64,000 nucleotides of DNA from Lysobacter niastensis (GTDB taxonomy: Bacteria; Pseudomonadota; Gammaproteobacteria; Xanthomonadales; Xanthomonadaceae): NCBI RefSeq assembly GCF_015453285.1, contig NZ_JADLZT010000004.1, positions 310,001-374,000 of the forward strand. Direction: 5' to 3'. Under the pieces are notes generated by a model. It was not told the DNA's origin and made no database searches. It worked only from the letters and a program-made list of their open reading frames with translations. Positions 30,172 to 37,671 of the stretch are shown here, in pieces. Position numbers and translations under genes: made by a program. The first letter of the stretch is position 1, and each line of letters begins with the position of its first letter.

Positions 30172-31104
30172 TCAGCCGTCCTTGCGGTAGGGCGAAGTCT
30201 CGCCCGGCGGACGACGCTTGAAGCGGCGGTGGATCCACAGGTACTGCGTCGGCGCTTCGCGCACCATGGCCTCGATCGCGCTGTTGACGCGCGCGCTGTC
30301 GGCGGTGGCGTCGGTCGAAGGGAAGTCAGGCAGCGCCGCGCCCAGGCGCAGCACGTAGTCGCCGCCCTCGCGGCGATGGAAGAACGGCATCACCGCGCAG
30401 CCGCTGAGCCGCGCGAACTGGTGCGTCGCCGTGATGGTCGCCGCCGGTACGCCGAAGAACGGCGCGAACACGGTGTCCTTGCCGCGCATGTCCTGGTCCG
30501 GCGCATACCACAGCAGGCCACCCTGCTTGAGATGGCGCATCGCCGCACGGATGTCCTCGTTGGTGAACATCGCGCTGGCATAGCGCAGGCGGCCGCGCTT
30601 GACCGCCCATTCCATCACCGGATTGCGATGGCGCCGGTACATGCCGGCCAGCGGCAGGTGGTCGCACATCAGCCGACCGCACATCTCCAGGGTCATGAAA
30701 TGTCCGGAAACCAGCAGGACGCCACGGCCCTGCGCGCGGATCGGTTCGATGTGCTCCAGGCCTTCGATGCGAACGGTGCGGCGCATCGGTTCGACGGAGC
30801 CCCACCAGGCGCGGGCGAATTCGAACAGGCCAATCCCGAGATCGCGGAAGCAGTCGTGCAGTAGACCATCGCGCTCGGCCTGCGATTTCTCCGGGAAACA
30901 CAGCGCGAGGTTGATCGCAGCGGCGCGCCGGCGATCGCCGGCGATGAGATACGCCAGCCGGCCGATGCCGCGCCCGAGCAGGCGTTGCACGGGCCAGGGC
31001 AGGCTGGCGCCCAGCCACATGGCGGCCATGGCCAGCCACATCGGCCAGTAGCGTGGACCCAACGGCGGTGGCGCGACGGTGGTCGCAGGGGAAGGCACGG
31101 ACAT
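30172..31104 (-). CDS. lpxL: Lipid A biosynthesis lauroyl-type acyltransferase
   Basis: A 310-residue inner-membrane acyltransferase of the LpxL/HtrB family, which adds a secondary acyl chain to Kdo2-lipid IVA. An N-terminal membrane anchor (about residues 22-36) precedes the catalytic H-x4-E motif HFMTLE near residue 136. Family segments YAPDQDMRGKDTVFAPFFG and IEAMVREAPTQYLWIHRRFK are present. LpxM-like or LpxP-like specificity cannot be ruled out. It converges with the ligase-like gene (six-base gap) and is divergent from waaA. Confidence 0.93.
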   Translation of the reverse strand: MSVPSPATTVAPPPLGPRYWPMWLAMAAMWLGASLPWPVQRLLGRGIGRLAYLIAGDRRRAAAINLALCFPEKSQAERDGLLHDCFRDLGIGLFEFARAWWGSVEPMRRTVRIEGLEHIEPIRAQGRGVLLVSGHFMTLEMCGRLMCDHLPLAGMYRRHRNPVMEWAVKRGRLRYASAMFTNEDIRAAMRHLKQGGLLWYAPDQDMRGKDTVFAPFFGVPAATITATHQFARLSGCAVMPFFHRREGGDYVLRLGAALPDFPSTDATADSARVNSAIEAMVREAPTQYLWIHRRFKRRPPGETSPYRKDG

Positions 31105-31205
31105 GCGCGTGATTCTAGGGCGTGTTCGCCGCCTGCACGTAGCCCGCGGCGGTTCCACAGCACTGCGCCTGCCCGGATCGCGTGCGCTTCGTTATCCTTA
31201 CCGCG

Positions 31206-32513
31206 ATGCCGACCGAACCCCTAGAGCGCCTGCTGCGTGCCCTGTACTCGGCGGCGCTCTATCTGCTGGCGCCGATCACGGTCTACCACCTGATCTGGCG
31301 CGGCCTGCGCCAGCCGGCGTACTTCCAGCGATGGCTCGAGCGATACGCGATCTACCGCGACGGTGATCCGCCGCGCACGCTGTGGGTGCATGCCGTCTCG
31401 GTCGGCGAGGTGAACGCCGCGGTGCCGCTGATCAACGCGCTGCGCCGCAGCCGCCCGGACCTGCGTCTGCTGGTCACGACGATCACTCCGACCGGTTCGG
31501 AGCGCGTGCGCGCGCTGTGGGGTGGGCAGGTCGAGCACGTCTACCTGCCGTACGACCTGCCCGGCGCAGTGGGACGCTTCCTCGGACACTTCCGTCCGCA
31601 TGCGGCGCTGATCATGGAAACCGAGCTGTGGCCGAGTCTGCTGTTCGGCTGCCGAGAGCGTGGCATCCCCGCCTACATCCTCAACGCGCGCCTGTCGGAA
31701 CGTTCGCTGCGCGGCTACCGCGTGCTCAAGCCACTGGTCGGACGGGCACTGCGCACCGTGCGTACCGTCGCCGCACAGTCCAAGGCCGATGGTGAGCGTT
31801 TCGTCCGCCTCGGCGCGCGGGCCGACCAGATTCAGGTCGCAGGCAACCTGAAGTTCGACGTGGCTGTGCCAGCCGGATTGCCGGCCTTTGCCGAGGAATG
31901 CCGCCGGCATTGCGGCGGAAAGCCGGTGTGGATCGCCGCGAGCACGCACGAGGACGAGGAGGGTGCGGTGATTGCGATGCATCGCCAGCTGCGCGCGCGC
32001 TATCCGGGCCTGCTGATGCTGTGGGCGCCGCGCCATCCCGAACGCTTCCGCGCGGCGGCCGAGCAGGCGCGCGGGCAGGGCTGGCACGTGTCGACGCGCT
32101 CGCACAGGCGCTGGCCGCAGGCCGGCGACGACGTCTTCGTCATCGACACACTCGGCGAGCTGATGAGTTTCTACGCCTGCGCCGACGTCGCCTTCGTCGG
32201 CGGCAGCCTGCAGCCCATCGGTGGCCACAATCTGCTGGAGCCGGCCGCGACCGGTACCGCGATCGTCACAGGTCCCCACCTGCACAACTTCGTCGAGATC
32301 GCCGAGCGCCTCGACGCAGCCGGCGCGCTGCGCATCGGCGCCGATGCGGCCGGGGTCCAGGCCGCATTGGCGGAATTGCTCGCCGACCCTGCGCAGCGCG
32401 AACGCATGGTGGCCCATGGCCGGGAGCTGGTCGAGACCGGCCGCGGCGCGCTCGCCCGCACGATGGCGCTGCTGCAGCCGGCGTTTCCGCCCGCTGCTTC
32501 CGCGGCGCAATGA
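31206..32513 (+). CDS. waaA: Kdo transferase (3-deoxy-D-manno-octulosonic acid transferase)
   Basis: A 435-residue GT-B enzyme that attaches Kdo to lipid IVA, joining lipid A to the LPS core. An N-terminal membrane anchor (LLRALYSAALYLLAPITVYH) is followed by WVHAVSVGEVNAAVPLI near residue 58 with the catalytic Glu of the family. NARLSERSLRGYR lies near 158, and the CMP-Kdo site region GGSLQPIGGHNLLEPA near 330. The ATG at 31206 gives the family N-terminus; a GTG is in frame 24 bases earlier. A terminator follows. Confidence 0.95.
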   Translation: MPTEPLERLLRALYSAALYLLAPITVYHLIWRGLRQPAYFQRWLERYAIYRDGDPPRTLWVHAVSVGEVNAAVPLINALRRSRPDLRLLVTTITPTGSERVRALWGGQVEHVYLPYDLPGAVGRFLGHFRPHAALIMETELWPSLLFGCRERGIPAYILNARLSERSLRGYRVLKPLVGRALRTVRTVAAQSKADGERFVRLGARADQIQVAGNLKFDVAVPAGLPAFAEECRRHCGGKPVWIAASTHEDEEGAVIAMHRQLRARYPGLLMLWAPRHPERFRAAAEQARGQGWHVSTRSHRRWPQAGDDVFVIDTLGELMSFYACADVAFVGGSLQPIGGHNLLEPAATGTAIVTGPHLHNFVEIAERLDAAGALRIGADAAGVQAALAELLADPAQRERMVAHGRELVETGRGALARTMALLQPAFPPAASAAQ

Positions 32514-32540
32514 CGCTGTCGGTGACGTCCGGATAAAAGA

Positions 32541-32564
32541 AAAGCCCCGCCGAGGCGGGGCTTT
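32541..32564. terminator. Bidirectional terminator between waaA and the OmpA-domain gene
   Basis: AAAGCCCCGCC and GGCGGGGCTTT form an 11-bp stem around GA. A and T ends serve both convergent genes. Confidence 0.88.
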
Positions 32565-32586
32565 GTGTGCTCGGGCGGAGATGCGG

Positions 32587-33351
32587 TTACTTGTCTCCGG
32601 CCTGCACGCCCTTGTCGACCACGAGTTTCACCACGACCTTGCGCGCGTTGGCGTTGCTTCCGGAACCAGCGTCGTTAGCCACGCCCATGCCATCGCCTGC
32701 GCGGACACGCCCCGGTGCCAGGCCGGCCTTCTGCTGAAGGAAGTTCGCGACCGCGTTCGCGCGTGCGGTGCTCAGCCGCTGGTTGGCAGCCGGGTCGCCC
32801 ACGGAGTCGGTGAAGCCCTGCATGACGACCTGGTAGTTCTTGGTTTCCTTCGCTTTGGCAGCGAGCGCCATCAGGTCGGACTTGCCTTGTGACGAGATCG
32901 CGGTGCTGCCAGAGGCGAACAGCACTTCGGCGGTCGCCAGCGCCTCATAGGTGCCGAACTCGTTCATGCGCGCCGTGGTCGGGGCCAGCCCGGCCTGGAC
33001 CTGCTGCGCGGTCTTGAAGTCTTCCGACTTGAACGAGATCTCGGTGGCTTCGAAGCCCGTTCCGGCAGCCACGACATCGGCCGTGATCGGCAATCCGGGG
33101 ATCAGCGAACCCGCCTCGACCTTCTCGTGCACGACGCCGGTCAAGCCCTTCGTCTTCTTGTACTTGGTGGCCGGTGACACGGTGATCGTCTGTTCGACGT
33201 TGTTGGCGTCCTTGACGGTGATCGTGTTGCCCTGCACGGCGGTGATCAGGCCCTTGATCTTGCTCTTGTCGCCGTCGGCGGCGAAGGCCGGCAGCGCGGC
33301 CAGGATGGCCGCGAGCGCGGCTGCGAACATCAACTGCTTCTTGATATTCAT
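32587..33351 (-). CDS. OmpA-domain envelope protein with small beta N-terminal domain
   Basis: A 254-residue exported protein with a signal peptide (MNIKKQLMFAAALAAILAAL) ending near residue 24. An N-terminal beta-rich region (about 28-110, KSKIKGLITAVQGNTITVKD) resembles DUF5666-type RNA/OB-like small domains; this is a tentative reading. The C-terminal OmpA domain (about 130-250) has the peptidoglycan-binding pattern MQGFTDSVGDPAANQRLSTA followed by ARANAVANFL. It probably tethers the outer membrane or a periplasmic complex to peptidoglycan. Single gene, with its own terminators on both sides. Confidence 0.88.
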   Translation of the reverse strand: MNIKKQLMFAAALAAILAALPAFAADGDKSKIKGLITAVQGNTITVKDANNVEQTITVSPATKYKKTKGLTGVVHEKVEAGSLIPGLPITADVVAAGTGFEATEISFKSEDFKTAQQVQAGLAPTTARMNEFGTYEALATAEVLFASGSTAISSQGKSDLMALAAKAKETKNYQVVMQGFTDSVGDPAANQRLSTARANAVANFLQQKAGLAPGRVRAGDGMGVANDAGSGSNANARKVVVKLVVDKGVQAGDK

Positions 33352-33504
33352 GGAAATGTCCTTTGCTGCGGACTGACAGCCCGACGGCCCGGTGGGCCGC
33401 GCCGACAAAGCTACTCCGCTGCGTTCAGGACGATATTGGCCCTTGGCCGTATGACTGCTTCACACGGCGACCCCGGCAGCAGGCGTGTCCAGGATGCCGG
33501 CAAC

Positions 33505-33532
33505 AAAAAACCGCCGAGGTCATCGGCGGTTT
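33505..33532 (-). terminator. tolC terminator
   Basis: AAACCGCCGA (33508-33517) and TCGGCGGTTT (33523-33532) with a five-base loop. On the minus strand the stem is followed by six T. Confidence 0.88.
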
Positions 33533-33572
33533 CCTGAACCGGATCGCGGGGCGGCCTTGGCGGCCGGCCTGC

Positions 33573-34979
33573 TCAGCCGCGGATGTCGGTCAGCGCGACC
33601 TGCGCCTCGGCATCGGTGGTCAGCAGGCGGTTGATGTCTTCCACGTCCTGCACGTCGAGCGTACCGGCGGCCTGCTCCAGCACCAGGCGGTTCTGCAGGT
33701 GGCGGTAGCGTGCACGCGCGTATTCGAGCTGCGCGGCGAACAGGTTGCGCTGGTTCTGCAGCACGTCGAGCACGGTGCGGGTACCGACTTCCAGGCCGAC
33801 CTGCGAAGCGTCGTAGGCGCTCTGCGCGGAAACCAGGGCCAGGCGGCGCGCCTCGACCTCGCTGACGCTGGCGACGAGGGTCTGGTAGGCGTTGCGGGTA
33901 TTGCGGACCAGGGCGCGCTTCTGCTGCTCGAGCTCGTCACTGGCGACGTCGCGGCGGGCGATGGCCTCGCGGACGCCGGACTGCGTGGCGCCGCCGGAGA
34001 AGATCGGCACCGACAGGATCACGCCCAGGCTCGGGCCGAACTCGCGGCTGTCGAGATCACGCGATCCCGTGAGGTTGCTGGTGCGGTCGCCCCAGAGGGT
34101 GGTGTCGCCGTAGCTGCCGTTGAGGTACAGCGTCGGGTAGTGGCCGGCGCGCGCGGTCTGCACGTCCTGGCTGGCCGACTCGACCTGCAGTTCCTTCGCG
34201 CGCAGGGCCGGGTTGTTGGCGATGGCTTCCTGCACCCAGCCCTCGGCGTCGCGCGATTCCGGCAGGTTCGGCTGGAAGTCCTTCGGCAGGCCCTTGATGT
34301 TGCGGACAGGCTGGCCGGTCAGTTCGGTCAGCGCCTGGTAGGAGTCCTCGACCGCGTTGCGCGCCAGGATCGTGTTCGCGCGCGCACTGTCGTACTGGGC
34401 GCGCGCTTCGTGCACGTCGGTGATCGGCGCCAGGCCGACTTCCAGTCGCTTGGAGGCGTAGTCGAACTGCTTCTTCAGCGCCGTCTCGGCGGCCTCTGCT
34501 GCGGCCAGCGACTCGAGCGCGATCAGCAGGTTGAAGTAGGCGGTCGAGGTGCGCGTGATCAGGTCGTCGCCGGCGGCTTCCAGCTGGAAGTCGCTGGCTT
34601 CGCCCAGCGCCTTCGCGCTCTTGTGGCGCGTGATGTTGCTGTGGTCGTAGATCATCTGGTTCAGCCGCACTTCGGTGCCGCGCGTGCTGGTATCCGATTC
34701 GGTGCTGCCGATGCTGATGCTGCCGTCCGGGTTGGTGACGGCATCGCCGCGGCTGTAGCTGCGGTTGCGCGTGAAGTTGGCCGTGCCGTTGATCTGCGGC
34801 AGCATCGCGGCGCGGGTCTGCACCGAGCCTTCCTTGATCGCCAGGCGTCCGGATTCCGCCGCCGCGAGTTGCGGGTCGCTGTTTCGTGCCAGTTCGTAGG
34901 TCTGCAGCAGGTCTTCCGCGGAGGCGGCGGCCGGCAGCAGGGCGAGAGCCAGTGCGAGAACGATGGGGCGGCGGATCAT
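33573..34979 (-). CDS. tolC: TolC-family outer-membrane efflux/type I secretion channel
   Basis: A 468-residue TolC-type trimeric channel protein. A signal peptide ends near residue 21 (AAASA). Two related halves of long helices are visible, with LLQTYELARNSDPQLAAA near the start of the first and VQEAIANNPALRAKELQVES near the start of the second, plus the family motif VGTRTVLDVLQNQRNLF near 407. It connects inner-membrane pumps to the exterior. It lies 15 bases downstream of the methyltransferase gene, and the RND pump beyond could use it. Confidence 0.94.
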   Translation of the reverse strand: MIRRPIVLALALALLPAAASAEDLLQTYELARNSDPQLAAAESGRLAIKEGSVQTRAAMLPQINGTANFTRNRSYSRGDAVTNPDGSISIGSTESDTSTRGTEVRLNQMIYDHSNITRHKSAKALGEASDFQLEAAGDDLITRTSTAYFNLLIALESLAAAEAAETALKKQFDYASKRLEVGLAPITDVHEARAQYDSARANTILARNAVEDSYQALTELTGQPVRNIKGLPKDFQPNLPESRDAEGWVQEAIANNPALRAKELQVESASQDVQTARAGHYPTLYLNGSYGDTTLWGDRTSNLTGSRDLDSREFGPSLGVILSVPIFSGGATQSGVREAIARRDVASDELEQQKRALVRNTRNAYQTLVASVSEVEARRLALVSAQSAYDASQVGLEVGTRTVLDVLQNQRNLFAAQLEYARARYRHLQNRLVLEQAAGTLDVQDVEDINRLLTTDAEAQVALTDIRG

Positions 34980-34994
34980 GCGGGGTCCTTGTTC

Positions 34995-35654
34995 TTAAAA
35001 CTCAAAGGTCGGCGCGGGGGCTGCGCCGGCGAGGTAGGGCAAATCGGTTTCGAACAACGATTGGATGCGCGGGGCGTTGACTTCGTTGCGCACCAGCACG
35101 GCTTCCATCGCCGGCGAGCGGCCGCGGACGACGAACAGGCGGCCGCCCGGCTGCAGCCAATCGATGAAACGCTGCGGAATGGCGTCGACGGCGCCGGTCA
35201 CGCAGATCACGCTGAACTTCCGCTCGGTGGCGTACGAGAGCGCGTCGGCGGCGATCACCTGGACGTTGTCGACATGCTGGGCGCACAGGCGCGCACGCGC
35301 GGCGTCGGCCAGGTCGGCATGGCGTTCCAGGCTCACCACCTCGCGGACGAGGCGGCCCAGGCAGGCGGTCAGGTAGCCGCTGCCGGTGCCGATCTCGAGC
35401 ACGTCGTCGGTGGCCTTCAGCTCGAGTGCCTGCAGCGTGCGGCCCTCGAGCACGGGTTTCATCATGGCTTCGCCATGCGCCAGCGGCAGGGCGAGGTCGG
35501 CGTAGGCCAGGTTGCGATGCTCCGGCGCGACGAACTCCTCGCGCGGCATCGCGGCGATCACTTCGAGCACGCGCGGGTCGAGCACGTCCCACGGCCGAAC
35601 CTGCTGTTCGACCATCAGTTCACGGGCCTTGGCGTAATCGATCGTGGTGCTCAT
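34995..35654 (-). CDS. Protein-L-isoaspartate O-methyltransferase family protein
   Basis: A 219-residue SAM-dependent methyltransferase of the PIMT/Pcm family, which starts repair of isoaspartyl residues. It has VRPWDVLDPRVLEVIAAMPR near residue 25, the SAM motif VLEIGTGSGYLTA near 86 and DALSYATERKF near 140. It is the lineage variant found next to tolC rather than the canonical pcm next to surE, so true isoaspartyl repair is not certain. The ATG at 35654 was chosen; an ATG five codons upstream is in frame. Operon with tolC. Confidence 0.88.
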   Translation of the reverse strand: MSTTIDYAKARELMVEQQVRPWDVLDPRVLEVIAAMPREEFVAPEHRNLAYADLALPLAHGEAMMKPVLEGRTLQALELKATDDVLEIGTGSGYLTACLGRLVREVVSLERHADLADAARARLCAQHVDNVQVIAADALSYATERKFSVICVTGAVDAIPQRFIDWLQPGGRLFVVRGRSPAMEAVLVRNEVNAPRIQSLFETDLPYLAGAAPAPTFEF

Positions 35655-35796
35655 CTCGTTCTCTGGCATGCGCGGGGAAAACGCGCATTCTACCGGGCCG
35701 CGGTGACGGCCGGCGCCAAGGATCGCCGGGCGGCGCGGCGGCGACTGAGTGCCGGAAGTAACCAAGACTGTCGTCACCGGCCCCGGCATCGCATCG

Positions 35797-36462
35797 CTAC
35801 CGGCGGGGCGCGTAGGCGCGCAGGAACAGGTCGACGGTCTCGGCCAGGTGTTCTTCGATCTCTTTCTCGCTGGTCTGGGCGCACCCAAAGACCAGGCAGG
35901 CGTGGGGTTCGCCCTTGGCCAGGGTGAAGAACTGCGAGGCGGCGCGGGCGACGTCCGGGATATCGAGCTCGCCGGCATTGACCCGGCGCTGCAGCAGCGC
36001 GGCGAAATCGCCCTGCACGCGCATCGGGCCGGCCTCCCAGAACAGCTTCGGCAGCGGCGAGGACGCCATCTGCGGAGTGCACAGCATGCGGTGCCCGGCC
36101 ACGGCTTCGGGCGAGCTGACCATCGTGTAGAAGGCGCGCGCGATCGTCATCAGGCGCTCGCGCAATGGCGTCATCGGGGACGGCTCGAACAGGGATGACG
36201 GCAGCGAGGTGTCGCAGTGGGACTCGACCGCGGCGACGAACAGGGTGTCCTTGTCGCCGAAGTGGCTGTAGACGGTGAGCTTGGAGACCCCCGCCTCGGC
36301 GGCGATCTGGTCCATGCTGGCGCCGTCGAAACCCTGCTGCGTGAACATCCGCTTGGCGGCCTCGAGGATCGCGGCGCGCTTGCTCAGGTCCTTGGGCCGG
36401 CCGGGGCCGGACGACCGCGGTTCGGCGGATTTCGGGGCAGGGGTCTTGCGTGAGGCGCTCAT
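35797..36462 (-). CDS. TetR/AcrR-family repressor of the adjacent RND pump
   Basis: A 221-residue TetR-type protein. After a basic, disordered N-terminus (PGRPKDLSKR), the helix-turn-helix is at about residues 27-73 (ILEAAKRMFTQQGFDGASMD, then AEAGVSKLTVYSHFGDKDTL). The C-terminal ligand domain (about 95-215) resembles the TetR_C_7/AefR type. It is divergent from the RND adaptor gene with only 77 bases between them, so it very likely represses that operon and itself. The inducer is unknown. Confidence 0.93.
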   Translation of the reverse strand: MSASRKTPAPKSAEPRSSGPGRPKDLSKRAAILEAAKRMFTQQGFDGASMDQIAAEAGVSKLTVYSHFGDKDTLFVAAVESHCDTSLPSSLFEPSPMTPLRERLMTIARAFYTMVSSPEAVAGHRMLCTPQMASSPLPKLFWEAGPMRVQGDFAALLQRRVNAGELDIPDVARAASQFFTLAKGEPHACLVFGCAQTSEKEIEEHLAETVDLFLRAYAPRR

Positions 36463-36539
36463 AAGGCAATACTAGACTAACGGGTTTGATATTTATACAG
36501 TACCGCCAGGTACATTAATTAACCTCGAGGTCGCCCGCA
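36463..36539. promoter_or_regulatory. Divergent promoter/operator region of the RND pump
   Basis: This 77-base AT-rich gap between the TetR gene and the RND adaptor gene is unlike the surrounding GC-rich sequence. It holds a palindrome GTACC-GCCA-GGTAC (36500-36513), a candidate TetR-type operator. A few bases upstream is TTTGATATTTATAC, a plausible promoter core. Confidence 0.5.
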
Positions 36540-37664
36540 ATGCGCAGCCGTTCCCCCGCCGCTGCCCGAGCCGTGCTGCTCTGGTCGATCCTGCCGCTGG
36601 CGCTCGCCGGCTGCGGGGGCGATACCGCTCCGGAAGAAGCCGCACGCCCGGTCCTGGTGACCCGTCCGATGTCGTCCACACACACCGCCAACGCCTTCGC
36701 CGGCGAAGTCCGGGCACGGGAGGAAAGCCCGCTCTCGTTCCGGGTGGGCGGGAAGCTGGTCGAACGCAAGGTCGACGTCGGCGCGCATGTGCGCCAGGGC
36801 GACGTGCTGGCCGTGCTCGATCCGGGCGACCTGCAGGCGCAGGCACGCGCGGCCCAGGCGCAACTGATCGCCGCCGAGGCCGAACTCGGCCGCGCCCGCG
36901 CCGACCAGGCCCGTTTCGGCAAGCTCGCCAAGGATCAGCTGGTGAGCCGCTCCACGGTCGATGCACAGAACGCCGCTGCCGAAGCCGCCCAGGGCCAGGT
37001 CAACGCCGCGCGCGCCAACCTCGAGGTCGCCCGCAACCAGGCGGCCTATTCCCAGTTGCGCGCGCCGCGCGACGGCGTGATCGCGACGCGCAACGCCGAA
37101 GCCGGGCAGGTCGTGGCGGCCGGACAGACCGTCTTCTCGCTGGCCGCCGACGGTGTGCGCGAGGTGGCCTTCGCGTTGCCGGAAGGCATGGTCGCCGGCA
37201 TCAAGGCGGGCCAGCCGGTGCAGGTGGAATCGTGGTCGCAGCCGGACAAGCGTTGGAACGGCCGCATCCGCGAAATCGCGCCGGCCGCCGATCCCGCATC
37301 GCGCACCTACGCCGCGCGCGTCACTGTCGACGCGCCGGCTGGCGCGCTGGAACTCGGTCAAAGCGCGCGCGTCTACCTCGCCGGCCAGCGCAACGGCGAT
37401 ATCGCCGTGCCGCTGGCGGCACTGCAGCGCGCGGGCGGCCGCAGCGCGGTGTACGTCGTCGATGCGAAAAGCTCGACGGTGAAGCTCGTGCCGATCCAGA
37501 CCGGACCCTACGGCGAGGACCGCGTGCCGGTGAAGAACGGCCTCGCCGCCGATGCGTGGATCGTCGCCGCCGGCGGACACCTGCTGCGCGACGGCCAGAA
37601 GGTGGTGCCGGTAGACCGGGACAATCGTCCTGTCGCGGTAGCCGCTGCCAGCACGGCGCGCTGA
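36540..37664 (+). CDS. RND efflux periplasmic adaptor lipoprotein
   Basis: A 374-residue membrane-fusion protein that bridges an RND pump to TolC. The N-terminus has a lipobox (LALAGC, Cys25), so it is anchored as a lipoprotein. It shows a biotinyl-lipoyl-like hairpin (FRVGGKLVERKVDVGAHVRQ near 67-86), an alpha-helical coiled-coil hairpin rich in Ala and Gln (about 97-165), the second lipoyl half (LRAPRDGVIATRNAEAGQVV), then beta-barrel domains. It is 7 bases upstream of the permease gene. The drug or metabolite exported is unknown. Confidence 0.93.
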   Translation: MRSRSPAAARAVLLWSILPLALAGCGGDTAPEEAARPVLVTRPMSSTHTANAFAGEVRAREESPLSFRVGGKLVERKVDVGAHVRQGDVLAVLDPGDLQAQARAAQAQLIAAEAELGRARADQARFGKLAKDQLVSRSTVDAQNAAAEAAQGQVNAARANLEVARNQAAYSQLRAPRDGVIATRNAEAGQVVAAGQTVFSLAADGVREVAFALPEGMVAGIKAGQPVQVESWSQPDKRWNGRIREIAPAADPASRTYAARVTVDAPAGALELGQSARVYLAGQRNGDIAVPLAALQRAGGRSAVYVVDAKSSTVKLVPIQTGPYGEDRVPVKNGLAADAWIVAAGGHLLRDGQKVVPVDRDNRPVAVAAASTAR

Positions 37665-37671
37665 GGCCCCC

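Noticed and set aside
33363..35927. 854-codon plus-strand frame opposite tolC and the methyltransferase gene
   Set aside because: It spans two real minus-strand genes and a terminator, and has no recognisable domain.
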